Source: Amylibacter sp. IMCC11727 (GTDB lineage Bacteria; Pseudomonadota; Alphaproteobacteria; Rhodobacterales; Rhodobacteraceae). From it: a DNA stretch of 64,000 nucleotides. Of the stretch, positions 33,081 through 42,542 are shown one piece after another. The position numbers were made by a program, and so were the translations under genes. The number at the start of each line of letters is the position of its first letter. Positions within the stretch are counted from its first letter, which is position 1. The notes beneath the pieces were generated by a model. It worked only from the letters and a program-made list of their open reading frames with translations, did not search any database and was not told the DNA's origin. The DNA is taken from positions 186,001 to 250,000 of the forward strand of contig NZ_CP122960.1 in the NCBI RefSeq assembly GCF_029854195.1, in the 5' to 3' direction.

Positions 33081-33473
33081 ATGAAACAAGGTGTGCGATC
33101 AATGCCAATTTTGCCAGCCAACGATCTGGCGGCATCGGTTGCGTTTTACACGGACAAGCTGGGGTTTGATCTGGCGGGCCAGTGGCAAAACGATGATGGC
33201 ACACCTACTTTCGCGATTGCTCAGCTAGGCGATGTGACGCTTGGTCTGTCTGCATCAGATCGGTCTGGATCAGGTGATGATTGGGCGGCCTATGTCTATA
33301 TCGAAGACATTGATGCGTTTACAGATCAGGTTTTAGGGCGCGGTGTAAAACTGGATCGTGGACCAGAAGACAGTTTCTATCACTGCCGTGAGGTTGAGGT
33401 GGTAGATCCAAACGGCAATCGGTTGTGCTTCGCGCAAGATTTGAAGCCAGGGGCAGATGGCCCGGGTTTATGA
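33081..33473 (+). CDS. VOC-superfamily (glyoxalase/bleomycin-resistance-like) protein
   Basis: 130 residues. Beta-alpha-beta-beta-beta modules of the vicinal oxygen chelate fold: RSMPILPANDLAASVAFYTD at the start and EVEVVDPNGNRLCFAQD at the end. The pattern is close to the bleomycin resistance/BRP-like group, which bind rather than transform their ligand. No substrate can be assigned. GGGAG lies eight bases before ATG 33081. It follows grpE by four bases, so it is probably cotranscribed with the heat-shock genes. The last 6 bases overlap mutS. Confidence 0.82.
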   Translation: MKQGVRSMPILPANDLAASVAFYTDKLGFDLAGQWQNDDGTPTFAIAQLGDVTLGLSASDRSGSGDDWAAYVYIEDIDAFTDQVLGRGVKLDRGPEDSFYHCREVEVVDPNGNRLCFAQDLKPGADGPGL

Positions 33474-36125
33474 TCCGAGTTTTTCTTTAAGCCGATACAC
33501 CAGCGCAAGCGCGTCTTTGGGCGAAAGTTCGTCGGGAAGAACGTCGGATAGCAATTCCTCGACTTCGGATGTTTTTGCGGGTTGGGCCACGGGTGCAGGC
33601 GTGGCGGCGAACAGCGGCAAATCTTCGAATAAGGTGGCGGCTTTGTTGCCGCCTTCACGGTCGCCTTTTTCCAGTGCGTCCAATACCACGCGGGCGCGTT
33701 CAACAACAGATGCGGGCAACCCTGCAAGTTGTGCGACCTGAACACCGTAAGAACGGTCAGCTGCGCCTTGTTTGACTTCATGCAGGAAAATGATCTCGCC
33801 TTCCCATTCACGCACAGCGATTGTGGCGTTCATCAGGTTTTCCAACTTTGAAGACAGTTGTGTAAGCTCATGATAATGCGTGGCAAATAAGGCGCGACAT
33901 TTGTTGGCTTCGTGCAGATGTTCAAGCGTTGCCCATGCAATAGATAGGCCATCATAGGTTGCCGTCCCACGTCCAATTTCATCCAAAATGACCAGCGCGT
34001 TTTGATCGGCTTGGTTCAAAATCGCGGCGGTTTCGACCATTTCCACCATGAAAGTGGACCGCCCGCGTGCCAGATCATCAGATGCACCAACACGGGAAAA
34101 GAGTTGTGATACCAGGCCAATGTGGGCCTCGTTCGCGGGAACAAAGGATCCCATCTGTGCAAGGATTGCGATCAGAGCGTTTTGGCGCAAAAATGTGGAC
34201 TTACCGGCCATGTTCGGACCAGTGAGCAACCAGAGGCGTTTAGCTTCGGTTTCATCTGACAAATCACAATCGTTTGCAACGAAACTGCCGTTCGCCTGTT
34301 TGCGCAATACTGCATCAACCACGGGGTGACGCCCGCCTGTGATCTTAAAGCTGCGATCATCGCTGACTTTGGGGCGGGTCCAATTTTCGGTGAGCGAAAG
34401 TTCGGCGAGCGCAGACTGCAAATCCAGCTCGGCCAATGCTTTTGCTGCCTGTCCAATTTCCACTCCGAAAGACAGGATTTCTGCACAGAGTTCTTTGAAC
34501 ACTTCTTGCTCAATTTCAAGCGCACGGCCCCCCGCATTGAGGATTTTTGTTTCCAGTTCCGACAGTTCCAATGTGGTAAATCGAACTGCGTTTGCGGTGG
34601 TTTGACGGTGGATAAACGTGTCCGACAAAGGGGCTGACAACATCTTATCCGCATGGGTTGCTGGGGTTTCAATGAAATAGCCCAACACATTGTTATGTTT
34701 GATTTTTAATGCAGAAACGCTAGCCAAATCTGCATAGTCTTTTTGCATGGATAGTACGACTTTGCGCCCTTCGTCGCGTAGGGTGCGCGCTTCGTCCAGA
34801 TCGGTGCGGTATCCACTTGCGGTAAACCCGCCGTCACGGGCCAGTAAAGGAGGCTCTTGGATCAGCCGAGTTTGCAGGAATGCCACTAGGCCGTCATGAT
34901 TTTTCAAGTGTTCCACGGCATTTTGCAGCAGGTCTGGCATCTGTGCATTGGTGAAAATACCCAAAATGCCTTGGGCTGCGATCAAACCGTCACGAATGGC
35001 AGCGATATCGCGGGGACCTGAGCGATCCAGCGAAATACGGGTTAGGGCGCGATCCATATCAGGGGCGCTACGCAGGACCGTGCGAAGGTCATTTTTGATT
35101 TGTTGGTTTTCGGTAAAGAAACTGACAGCGTCTAAACGGTTCTGGACGGTTTCCAAATGGCGCGACGGATTGTTTAGCCGCGTTTCCAGCAAGCGCGCAC
35201 CAGACCCCGTGATGGTTTTATCAATTACAGTCAAGAGCGCACCGGTCCGATCCCCGCTGATAGTACGGGTTAGTTCCAGATTGCGGCGCGTGGCGGAATC
35301 AATCCGCATGGATGTATCGGTTGCTTCGGCCACTGGGGGTTTTACCAGTGGGAGTTTGCCCTTTTGCGTGATGTGCAGGTAATCGACAATTGCACCCATA
35401 GCGGCGAGTTCATGGCGTTCAAACGTGCCAAACGCGTCGAGAGACTTTACGCTAAACAATCCAGTTAAGCGATCAATGGCGGCAGTGCTGTCAAAACTGG
35501 CGCGGGCCAGTTCCGTGACAGAAGCGCCAGATTCTTCGACCGTTTCACGCAGCCAGTTTTCGGGGTTGTCACCAACCAAAACCTCGCGCGGGGCAAGGCG
35601 GGCCAGCAAGGGCGATACGCCCACATTTGGGCAGGATTGAACATGGAAATCCCCCGTTGATACATCAACCCATGCCATTGCAGATTTATCGCGGACATTG
35701 GCAAAGGCGCACAGATAGTTGTGTTGGCGCGCATCAAGCAAGCTATCCTCGGTCAATGTGCCAGGAGTAACGAGCCGCACAACACCGCGTTTCACAACGG
35801 ATTTACTACCGCGCTTTTTCGCCTCGGCTGGCGATTCGAGCTGTTCGCAAACACCAACACGAAACCCTTTGCGGATAAGGGTCAGTAGATAGGTTTCGGC
35901 TGCGTGGTGCGGTACGCCGCACATGGGAATGTCTTGGCCCAGATGTTTGCCGCGCTTTGTAAGGGCAATGTCCAATGCTTCGGCTGCTAAAACCGCATCG
36001 TCAAAAAACAACTCGTAAAAGTCGCCCATACGATAGAACAACAGCGCATTCGGGTAGTCTTCCTTGATCTCAAGGAATTGCGCCATCATTGGCGTTACTG
36101 CACCCGATTCCGTTGCCACGGCCAT
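33468..36125 (-). CDS. mutS: DNA mismatch repair protein MutS
   Basis: 885 residues. Recognises mismatches and starts repair. Mismatch-binding domain LLFYRMGDFYELFFDD with the Phe-x-Glu wedge (about residues 37-39), connector, core and clamp domains, then the ABC-type ATPase: Walker A TGPNMAGKSTFLRQ, Walker B LVILDEIGRGTATYDG, and FATHYHELTQL. The open frame continues 110 codons upstream into the maeB promoter region, but that part is unlike MutS. ATG 36125 has a GGAG almost touching it; the GTG at 36119 has the same site at a better distance and may be the true start. Divergent from maeB. Confidence 0.95.
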   Translation of the reverse strand: MAVATESGAVTPMMAQFLEIKEDYPNALLFYRMGDFYELFFDDAVLAAEALDIALTKRGKHLGQDIPMCGVPHHAAETYLLTLIRKGFRVGVCEQLESPAEAKKRGSKSVVKRGVVRLVTPGTLTEDSLLDARQHNYLCAFANVRDKSAMAWVDVSTGDFHVQSCPNVGVSPLLARLAPREVLVGDNPENWLRETVEESGASVTELARASFDSTAAIDRLTGLFSVKSLDAFGTFERHELAAMGAIVDYLHITQKGKLPLVKPPVAEATDTSMRIDSATRRNLELTRTISGDRTGALLTVIDKTITGSGARLLETRLNNPSRHLETVQNRLDAVSFFTENQQIKNDLRTVLRSAPDMDRALTRISLDRSGPRDIAAIRDGLIAAQGILGIFTNAQMPDLLQNAVEHLKNHDGLVAFLQTRLIQEPPLLARDGGFTASGYRTDLDEARTLRDEGRKVVLSMQKDYADLASVSALKIKHNNVLGYFIETPATHADKMLSAPLSDTFIHRQTTANAVRFTTLELSELETKILNAGGRALEIEQEVFKELCAEILSFGVEIGQAAKALAELDLQSALAELSLTENWTRPKVSDDRSFKITGGRHPVVDAVLRKQANGSFVANDCDLSDETEAKRLWLLTGPNMAGKSTFLRQNALIAILAQMGSFVPANEAHIGLVSQLFSRVGASDDLARGRSTFMVEMVETAAILNQADQNALVILDEIGRGTATYDGLSIAWATLEHLHEANKCRALFATHYHELTQLSSKLENLMNATIAVREWEGEIIFLHEVKQGAADRSYGVQVAQLAGLPASVVERARVVLDALEKGDREGGNKAATLFEDLPLFAATPAPVAQPAKTSEVEELLSDVLPDELSPKDALALVYRLKEKLGS

Positions 36126-36259
36126 ACTCCACCAAACGTGTTTTGCAGACGATATCGAAGCGTTTGACCAAGGAAAAGCGTAATCGTTTGGCGCTGTTGT
36201 GCGATTGTTGTGAACGCGGTATGACTGGCCGCTGACACAGGGACAATAGACACAAGACC

Positions 36260-38521
36260 ATGACCAAAAACAACAAAGTGACCGATGAAGAGGCGCTCGC
36301 CTATCACCTTGAACCGACACCCGGAAAGTTGGAGGTCGTTCCAACAACTGCGATGACCACGCAACGGGATTTGTCGCTGGCCTATTCCCCAGGTGTGGCC
36401 GTTCCATGTGAGGCAATCGCTGCGAACCCTGAAACGGCTTATGATTATACGTCAAAAGGCAACATGGTTGCGGTGATTTCTAACGGGACGGCTGTTCTGG
36501 GACTTGGGAACCTTGGGGCTTTGGCGTCTAAACCCGTGATGGAAGGGAAATCAGTCCTGTTCAAACGGTTTGCCGATGTGAACTCCATTGATTTGGAGCT
36601 GGATACCGAAGACGCAGATGAATTCATCAATGCGGTTAAGCTGATGGGGCCGTCTTTTGGCGGGATTAACCTTGAAGATATTAAAGCGCCTGAATGTTTT
36701 ATCATTGAGCAACAGCTGAAAGAGTTGATGGATATTCCAGTCTTCCACGACGACCAGCACGGTACAGCGGTGATTTGTGCGGCGGGCTTGCTGAATGCTC
36801 TTCATATTTCTGGGAAGAAAATCGAAGACGTTAAAATCGTGTTGAACGGCGCAGGGGCCGCAGGGATTGCCTGTGTTGAACTGATCAAGGCGATGGGTGC
36901 GAAATCTGAAAATTGTATCGCGTGTGATACGAAAGGGGTGATTTATCAGGGCCGCACCGAAGGGATGAACCAGTGGAAATCAGCCCATGCGGTGAAAACC
37001 GATTTGCGCACGCTTGAAGAGGCAATGAAAGACGCAGATGTGTTCCTTGGTGTGTCTGTCAAAGGGGCCGTGACCGAGGATATGGTCAAAAGCATGGCGC
37101 CGAACCCTGTGATTTTCGCCATGGCAAACCCTGATCCAGAGATCACCCCAGAAGAGGCAAAAGCCGTGCGTCCTGATGCGATTGTGGCGACAGGCCGATC
37201 TGATTATCCTAACCAAATCAACAACGTACTGTGCTTTCCTTATCTGTTTCGTGGGGCGCTGGATATTAACGCGCGTGCCATCAATGATGAAATGAAGATC
37301 GCTTGCGCGACAGCGTTGTCTGACCTGGCGCGGCAAGAAGTGCCAGATGAAGTGGCGATTGCTTATGGTGAAAAGCTGGTGTTTGGCCCTGACTACATCA
37401 TTCCAACACCGTTTGATCCACGTTTGATCCATGTGATCCCGCCAGCGGTGGCAAAGGCAGGTATGGACACGGGTGCTGCACGACGTCCGATTGTGGATAT
37501 CGAAGCCTATGAGTTGGCGTTGAAATCACGGCTTGATCCTGCGGCATCTGTTTTGCAGTCGCTGTATGTTCGCGCTCGTAATGCGCAGGCGCGTATGGTG
37601 TTTGCGGAAGGTGGTGATGAACGTGTTTTGCGCGCCGCGGTTGCGTATCAACGCAATGGTCTTGGCCAATCTGTGGTGGTTGGGCGCGTCGACGATGTGA
37701 AACGCAAGCTAGAAGATGCAGGAATGGGCGATGCGTTTGATGAGATTGAGGTCACAAACGCCGCTTTGTGTGACGATTTGGAAACGTATAAAGAGTTTCT
37801 TTACAATCGCTTACAGCGCAAAGGGTACAATGAAAAAGATGTTCACCGCCTTGCGTCCCGTGATCGACATGTCTTTGCGGCACTGATGCTGCAACATGGG
37901 CACGGGGATGCAATGGTCACAGGTGCATCACGCAAATCTGCACAAGTGATGGATTTGCTGAACCATGTTGTGGATGCCAAACCGTCAGACGGTGCAGTGG
38001 GTGTGACAGCGGTTCTGTTGCGCGGACAGATTGTGTTTGTGGCTGATACGTTGGCCCATGAATGGCCCGAAGCAGATGATTTGGCAGACATTGCCGAGAA
38101 ATCTGCGAGCGTGGCGCGAAACATGGGCTTGGAGCCGCGTGTGGCCTTCGCCAGTTTCTCCAACTTTGGCTATCCCGTATCTGAGCGGGCGACCAAAATG
38201 GAAGATGCGGTTGCAGTTCTGGATGGGCGCGGTGTTGATTTTGAATACGACGGTGAAATGACGGCGGATGTGGCTTTGAATGCGGACTTGATGAAACAAT
38301 ATCCGTTCTGTCGTCTGTCTGGCCCCGCCAATGTTTTGGTCGTGCCTGCCCGTCACTCAGCCTCCATTTCTGTGAAAATGTTGCAGCAAATGGGTGGTGC
38401 CACGGTGATTGGCCCGATTTTGGCAGGGATCGAAGCACCTGTTAAGATGTGTTCGATGACATCCACCGTGAATGACATTTTGAACATGGCTGTGATGGCG
38501 GCGTGTAAAGTCGGGAATTAA
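36260..38521 (+). CDS. maeB: NADP-dependent malic enzyme with phosphotransacetylase-like domain
   Basis: 753 residues. Decarboxylates malate to pyruvate with NADP+, supplying NADPH and linking the TCA cycle to gluconeogenesis. Malic enzyme part about 1-430: SLAYSPGVAVPCEAIAANPE, PVFHDDQHGTAVICAAGLLN and the Rossmann VLNGAGAAGIACVELIKA. The C-terminal part about 440-753 resembles phosphate acetyltransferase (VFAEGGDERVLRAAVAYQRN; MVTGASRKSAQVMDLL; GPILAGIEAPVKMCS), usually regulatory in MaeB and binding acetyl-CoA. A strong terminator follows. Confidence 0.96.
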   Translation: MTKNNKVTDEEALAYHLEPTPGKLEVVPTTAMTTQRDLSLAYSPGVAVPCEAIAANPETAYDYTSKGNMVAVISNGTAVLGLGNLGALASKPVMEGKSVLFKRFADVNSIDLELDTEDADEFINAVKLMGPSFGGINLEDIKAPECFIIEQQLKELMDIPVFHDDQHGTAVICAAGLLNALHISGKKIEDVKIVLNGAGAAGIACVELIKAMGAKSENCIACDTKGVIYQGRTEGMNQWKSAHAVKTDLRTLEEAMKDADVFLGVSVKGAVTEDMVKSMAPNPVIFAMANPDPEITPEEAKAVRPDAIVATGRSDYPNQINNVLCFPYLFRGALDINARAINDEMKIACATALSDLARQEVPDEVAIAYGEKLVFGPDYIIPTPFDPRLIHVIPPAVAKAGMDTGAARRPIVDIEAYELALKSRLDPAASVLQSLYVRARNAQARMVFAEGGDERVLRAAVAYQRNGLGQSVVVGRVDDVKRKLEDAGMGDAFDEIEVTNAALCDDLETYKEFLYNRLQRKGYNEKDVHRLASRDRHVFAALMLQHGHGDAMVTGASRKSAQVMDLLNHVVDAKPSDGAVGVTAVLLRGQIVFVADTLAHEWPEADDLADIAEKSASVARNMGLEPRVAFASFSNFGYPVSERATKMEDAVAVLDGRGVDFEYDGEMTADVALNADLMKQYPFCRLSGPANVLVVPARHSASISVKMLQQMGGATVIGPILAGIEAPVKMCSMTSTVNDILNMAVMAACKVGN

Positions 38522-38525
38522 ACGA

Positions 38526-38556
38526 AAAACGCCCCCAACATGTGCGGGGGCGTTTT
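38526..38556. terminator. Bidirectional terminator between maeB and dnaJ
   Basis: AAAACGCCCCC (38526-38536) pairs perfectly with GGGGGCGTTTT (38546-38556) around a nine-base loop. T runs result on both strands, so it can end maeB rightward and dnaJ leftward. Confidence 0.9.
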
Positions 38557-38578
38557 CTTTGATTACAATGGAAGGGAT

Positions 38579-39724
38579 TTACCCTTTCATTCCATCCCAG
38601 AACGTTTTGACTTTGCCAAAGAAATTGCTGCTTTCCGGACTGTTATCCTCGGACAGTTTTTCGAACTCTTTGAGTAGGTCTTTTTGTTGCGAGGTCAGGT
38701 TTACGGGTGTTTCCACTGCTAATTCCAAGAATAGATCGCCTGTCTGGCTCGATCTGATCGCAGGCATACCCTTGCCCTTCAAACGCATTTGTTTGGAGGA
38801 TTGAGACCCTGCTGGAACCTTGACCCGTGATTTACCACCATCAATTGTCGGCACTTCGATTTCGCCGCCAAGAGCAGCTTTGGTCATGCTGACAGGGACG
38901 CGGCAGAACAGGTTTGGACCTTCGCGTTCAAAGATGTCGTGATCTTCCACTTCGATAAAGATGTAGAGATCGCCTGTTGGGCCGCCGCGCAAGCCTGCTT
39001 CGCCTTCGCCAGCCAGACGAATGCGTGTGCCAGTTTCAACGCCAGCAGGAATGTTCACGCCCAAAGAGCGTTCCCGTTGCTGAAGCCCAGAACCTGAGCA
39101 GGAATTACAAGGGTTGGTGATGATTTGCCCACGCCCCGTACAGGTTGGACAGGTGCGCTCAACGGTAAAGAACCCTTGTTGCGCGCGCACTTTACCCATG
39201 CCTGAACATGTCGGACAGGTCGATGGTTCGGCACCACCTTCTGCCCCTGATCCATCACATGTGTCACATGCGACTGAGCTGGAAACAGATACGTTCTGCT
39301 GTTTACCAGAGAACGCTTCTTCCAAAGTGATGGTCAGATTATACCGAAGATCAGAACCACGGGTTGCCCGTTGACCGCCGCCACCGCGCCGTCCACCGCC
39401 CATGAAATCACCGAACAAATCGTCGAATACATCAGAGAAGGCTGAACCAAAATCACCGCCGCCAGGGTGGAATCCACCGCCGCCGCCGCCCATGCCGCCT
39501 TCGAATGCAGCGTGGCCATATCGGTCATATGCAGCTTTTTTGTCGCCGTCTTTTAGGACGTCGTAAGCTTCGTTCACTTCTTTGAACTGTGCTTCGGCCT
39601 CAGGATTGTCTTTGTTGCGATCTGGGTGAAGTTCCATCGCTTTTTTGCGATAGGCTTTCTTCAATTCTTGTTCAGACGCACCTTTTGAAACACCGAGCAG
39701 GTCGTAATAATCACGCTTTGCCAT
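38579..39724 (-). CDS. dnaJ: Chaperone DnaJ
   Basis: 381 residues. Co-chaperone that delivers substrates to DnaK and stimulates its ATPase. J domain with HPD at residues 33-35, a Gly/Phe-rich linker (about 75-115), four zinc-binding repeats CDTCDGSG, CPTCSGMG, CPTCTGRG and CNSCSGSG, and two C-terminal substrate-binding beta domains. All four CxxCxGxG repeats are intact, so this is a full-length class I DnaJ. Located 69 bases downstream of dnaK. Confidence 0.98.
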   Translation of the reverse strand: MAKRDYYDLLGVSKGASEQELKKAYRKKAMELHPDRNKDNPEAEAQFKEVNEAYDVLKDGDKKAAYDRYGHAAFEGGMGGGGGGFHPGGGDFGSAFSDVFDDLFGDFMGGGRRGGGGQRATRGSDLRYNLTITLEEAFSGKQQNVSVSSSVACDTCDGSGAEGGAEPSTCPTCSGMGKVRAQQGFFTVERTCPTCTGRGQIITNPCNSCSGSGLQQRERSLGVNIPAGVETGTRIRLAGEGEAGLRGGPTGDLYIFIEVEDHDIFEREGPNLFCRVPVSMTKAALGGEIEVPTIDGGKSRVKVPAGSQSSKQMRLKGKGMPAIRSSQTGDLFLELAVETPVNLTSQQKDLLKEFEKLSEDNSPESSNFFGKVKTFWDGMKG

Positions 39725-39745
39725 TATCGCCTCCGCGTATCATGG

Positions 39746-39769
39746 GGCCGAGCACCGAAGTGCTCAGCC
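39746..39769 (-). promoter_or_regulatory. UUCG-capped hairpin between dnaK and dnaJ
   Basis: On the transcribed strand GGCUGAGCAC pairs with GUGCUCGGCC, ten pairs including one G-U, closed by a cUUCGg tetraloop. No T tract follows, so it looks like an mRNA processing or stability element, 21 bases before the dnaJ start. Confidence 0.6.
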
Positions 39770-39793
39770 GCATGTGTGACTGTGGATGTACGA

Positions 39794-41719
39794 TTAACGG
39801 TCGCCTTTACCGAGATCTTCGAAATCGGCATCAACGATGTCTTCGTCCACACCTTTTGGGCCGCCTTCGTCAAAGGTTTCACCTTCTGGTGCAGCTGCCC
39901 CTGCTTCTTCGGCTTGCGATTGGTAAATCGCTTCGCCAAGTTTCATCGCAGCTTCGGTCAGGTCTTGTGACCGTGCTTGGATGGAAGACGCATTTTCGGT
40001 TTCCAGCGTTTCTTTCAGCGCTTTAATCGACAATTCGATCACTTCGATAGTGGAGGCATCCACTTTATCGCCGTGCTCTTCCACAGATTTTTCTGTCGCA
40101 TGGATCAAGCTTTCAGCTTGATTCTTGGCTTCCACCAATTCCTTGCGCTCTTTATCTGCTTCGGCGTTTTCTTCGGCGTCGCGCACCATTTGTTCGATAT
40201 CGTCATCGGACAGACCACCAGAAGCTTGGATCGTGATCTTCTGCTCTTTGTTGGTGCCTTTGTCTTTGGCGGATACGGAAACAATGCCGTTTGCGTCAAT
40301 GTCGAAGGTCACTTCGATTTGCGGCAAGCCACGTGGTGCTGGCGGGATATCTTCCAGATTGAATTGACCCAGAATTTTGTTGTCTGCGGCCATTTCGCGT
40401 TCGCCTTGGAACACGCGGATGGTTACAGCGTTCTGGTTGTCTTCTGCAGTGGAAAACACCTGCGATTTCTTTGTTGGGATCGTTGTGTTGCGGTCGATCA
40501 AACGTGTGAACACGCCGCCCAGTGTTTCGATACCAAGGGACAGAGGTGTTACATCCAAGAGAACAACGTCTTTCACGTCGCCTTGCAGAACACCCGCCTG
40601 AATAGCTGCGCCCAGCGCAACAACTTCATCAGGGTTCACACCTTTGTGCGGCTCTTTACCAAAGAATTTGGTCACTTCTTCAATGACTTTTGGCATGCGG
40701 GACATACCACCAACCAAAACGATCTCATCAATGTCGCCTTTGGCAAGACCTGCGTCTTTCAACGCGTCCTGACAGGGTTTCATTGTGCGTTTGATCAGGT
40801 CAGCAACCAGTGATTCCAGTTTCGCACGTGTCAGTTTCATGACCATGTGCAATGGTGTGCCAGTTTTGGCATCCATGGAAATGAACGGCTGGTTGATTTC
40901 TGTTTGTGCAGAAGAGGACAGCTCGATCTTGGCTTTTTCAGCAGCTTCTTTCAAACGCTGAAGCGCCATTTTGTCTTTGGACAGATCAACGCCGTTCTCT
41001 TTTTTGAACTCATCTGCAAGGTATTCAACAATACGCATGTCAAAGTCTTCACCACCCAGCGCAGTGTCGCCGTTTGTGGATTTTACTTCGAACAGGCCTT
41101 CGTCGATTTCCAGAATGGAAACGTCGAATGTACCACCACCAAGGTCATAAACAGCAATTGTCTTGCCGCCTTCTTTGTCGAGGCCATACGCCAACGCCGC
41201 AGCTGTTGGCTCGTTGATGATACGCAAAACATCAAGACCAGCGATTTTACCAGCATCTTTGGTGGCTTGGCGCTGGGCATCGTTGAAGTATGCAGGAACC
41301 GTAATGACAGCTTCTGTTACTGTTTCACCGAGATAGCTTTCGGCGGTTTCTTTCATTTTGCCCAAGATGAATGCGGAGACTTGTGAAGGGGAGTATTTCT
41401 CACCTTTGACTTCGACCCATGCGTCACCATTGCCGCCGTCTACGATGGCGTAAGGCAGGTTTTTCGCGTCTTTCTTGATCACTGGGTCGTTTACAGAACG
41501 ACCGATCAAACGTTTCACGGCGAAGAGTGTGTTTTCAGGGTTGGTTACGGCCTGCCGTTTGGCGGCCTGACCGACGAGGCGTTCGTCGTCTGTGAAACCA
41601 ACGATAGAAGGTGTTGTGCGTGCGCCTTCGGCGTTTTCTACAACTTTTGGCTGCGAACCATCCATGATTGCAACACAGGAGTTTGTTGTACCCAGATCAA
41701 TACCAATAACTTTAGCCAT
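39794..41719 (-). CDS. dnaK: Chaperone DnaK (Hsp70)
   Basis: 641 residues. ATP-dependent chaperone. Nucleotide-binding domain: IGIDLGTTNSCVAIMDG at the start, IINEPTAAALAYGLD, YDLGGGTFDVSIL and VGGMSRMPKV; linker DVLLLDVTPLSL-type segment reads VVLLDVTPLSLGIET; substrate-binding domain and helical lid follow, ending in an acidic tail. Fully conserved. Transcribed leftward with dnaJ; an apparent RpoH promoter lies at 41827-41855. Confidence 0.99.
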   Translation of the reverse strand: MAKVIGIDLGTTNSCVAIMDGSQPKVVENAEGARTTPSIVGFTDDERLVGQAAKRQAVTNPENTLFAVKRLIGRSVNDPVIKKDAKNLPYAIVDGGNGDAWVEVKGEKYSPSQVSAFILGKMKETAESYLGETVTEAVITVPAYFNDAQRQATKDAGKIAGLDVLRIINEPTAAALAYGLDKEGGKTIAVYDLGGGTFDVSILEIDEGLFEVKSTNGDTALGGEDFDMRIVEYLADEFKKENGVDLSKDKMALQRLKEAAEKAKIELSSSAQTEINQPFISMDAKTGTPLHMVMKLTRAKLESLVADLIKRTMKPCQDALKDAGLAKGDIDEIVLVGGMSRMPKVIEEVTKFFGKEPHKGVNPDEVVALGAAIQAGVLQGDVKDVVLLDVTPLSLGIETLGGVFTRLIDRNTTIPTKKSQVFSTAEDNQNAVTIRVFQGEREMAADNKILGQFNLEDIPPAPRGLPQIEVTFDIDANGIVSVSAKDKGTNKEQKITIQASGGLSDDDIEQMVRDAEENAEADKERKELVEAKNQAESLIHATEKSVEEHGDKVDASTIEVIELSIKALKETLETENASSIQARSQDLTEAAMKLGEAIYQSQAEEAGAAAPEGETFDEGGPKGVDEDIVDADFEDLGKGDR

Positions 41720-41826
41720 CAGACTTCCTTTCTTGTGGCGATTTTGAAACGTTGGCCCGCATTCGGCGCCCTTGCTTCATCCCAATTGTCGGCCCCCAAT
41801 TGCAGGGGCGGCTTAGCATTGACGGT

Positions 41827-41855
41827 ATATAGGTCCCCGATTTGATATCTGCAAG
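41827..41855 (-). promoter_or_regulatory. Overlapping RpoH and sigma-70 promoters for dnaK
   Basis: On the minus strand CTTG, 18 bases, then CCTATAT fits the alphaproteobacterial heat-shock promoter CTTG-N17/18-CYTATNT. The same segment reads TTGCAG, 17 bases, TATATA, a good vegetative promoter. The leader to the dnaK ATG is about 100 bases. Confidence 0.7.
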
Positions 41856-41921
41856 CATTTGGATGTGGATTCTTTATCACATTTCTTTTGTTTTCTTGGC
41901 GTTGCGCCCATCCACCGCTAA

Positions 41922-42542
41922 ATGTTGTGGATGACTGATATGAAACCCCTGAACCTGCGTGGATTCCTGATCTATAAATCTCTGATTTCTGCCCAAGATC
42001 AGGCGGAAATCTTGGATGATATTCGCGCGGGTCTGCCTCAAGCACCGATGTTTTCGCCTGTGACTGCGTGGGGGAAACCTATGTCGGTGCAAATGTCATC
42101 GGCGGGGCGGTATGGGTGGTATTCGGATCGCAGCGGGTATCGGTATGAACCAAAACACCCTAATGGGAATGACTGGCCAACCATACCACAATCCGTTTTG
42201 CGGATTTGGGAGTCCGTGTCGGGCACGGATCGTCAGCCAGATTGTTGTTTGATTAACCATTATCGTGAAAAAGCGCGGATGGGGTTGCATCAGGACAATG
42301 ATGAACAGGACTTTACCTATCCTGTGGTGTCAATTTCGCTTGGGGATGACGCGTTGTTTCGCATTGGCGGAACGGATCGCAAAGACAAAACTGAAAGCGT
42401 TTGGTTGGCATCAGGAGATGTTGTCGTGATGGGCGGTGATGCACGATTAGCATATCACGGCATTGATCGCATTCGATTTGGCACATCGACGCTCTTGAAA
42501 AATGCGGGCCGCATTAACCTGACCTTGCGCGTGGTTGATTAA
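41922..42542 (+). CDS. alkB: AlkB-family alpha-ketoglutarate-dependent dioxygenase
   Basis: 206 residues. Oxidative repair of alkylated bases using Fe(II) and 2-oxoglutarate. The iron site HxD is in RMGLHQDNDEQDF, with the distal histidine in RLAYHGIDRIRFG and the 2-oxoglutarate-binding arginines in RINLTLRVV. PDCCLINHYREKARMGLHQD is the family core. Starts at 41922, 41931 or 41940 are possible and no ribosome binding site decides. Divergent from dnaK; its 3' end overlaps the permease gene by 4 bases. Confidence 0.9.
   Translation: MLWMTDMKPLNLRGFLIYKSLISAQDQAEILDDIRAGLPQAPMFSPVTAWGKPMSVQMSSAGRYGWYSDRSGYRYEPKHPNGNDWPTIPQSVLRIWESVSGTDRQPDCCLINHYREKARMGLHQDNDEQDFTYPVVSISLGDDALFRIGGTDRKDKTESVWLASGDVVVMGGDARLAYHGIDRIRFGTSTLLKNAGRINLTLRVVD

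Noticed and set aside
36126..36455. 110-codon upstream extension of mutS
   Set aside because: It overlaps maeB in reverse, is unlike MutS and the family begins near 36125.
39977..40813. Long antisense open frame opposite dnaK
   Set aside because: Well-known artefact of dnaK codon usage; translation is rich in His, Phe and Cys and matches no family known to me.
41720..41921. Searched for a CIRCE element upstream of dnaK
   Set aside because: No inverted repeat similar to TTAGCACTC / GAGTGCTAA was found.
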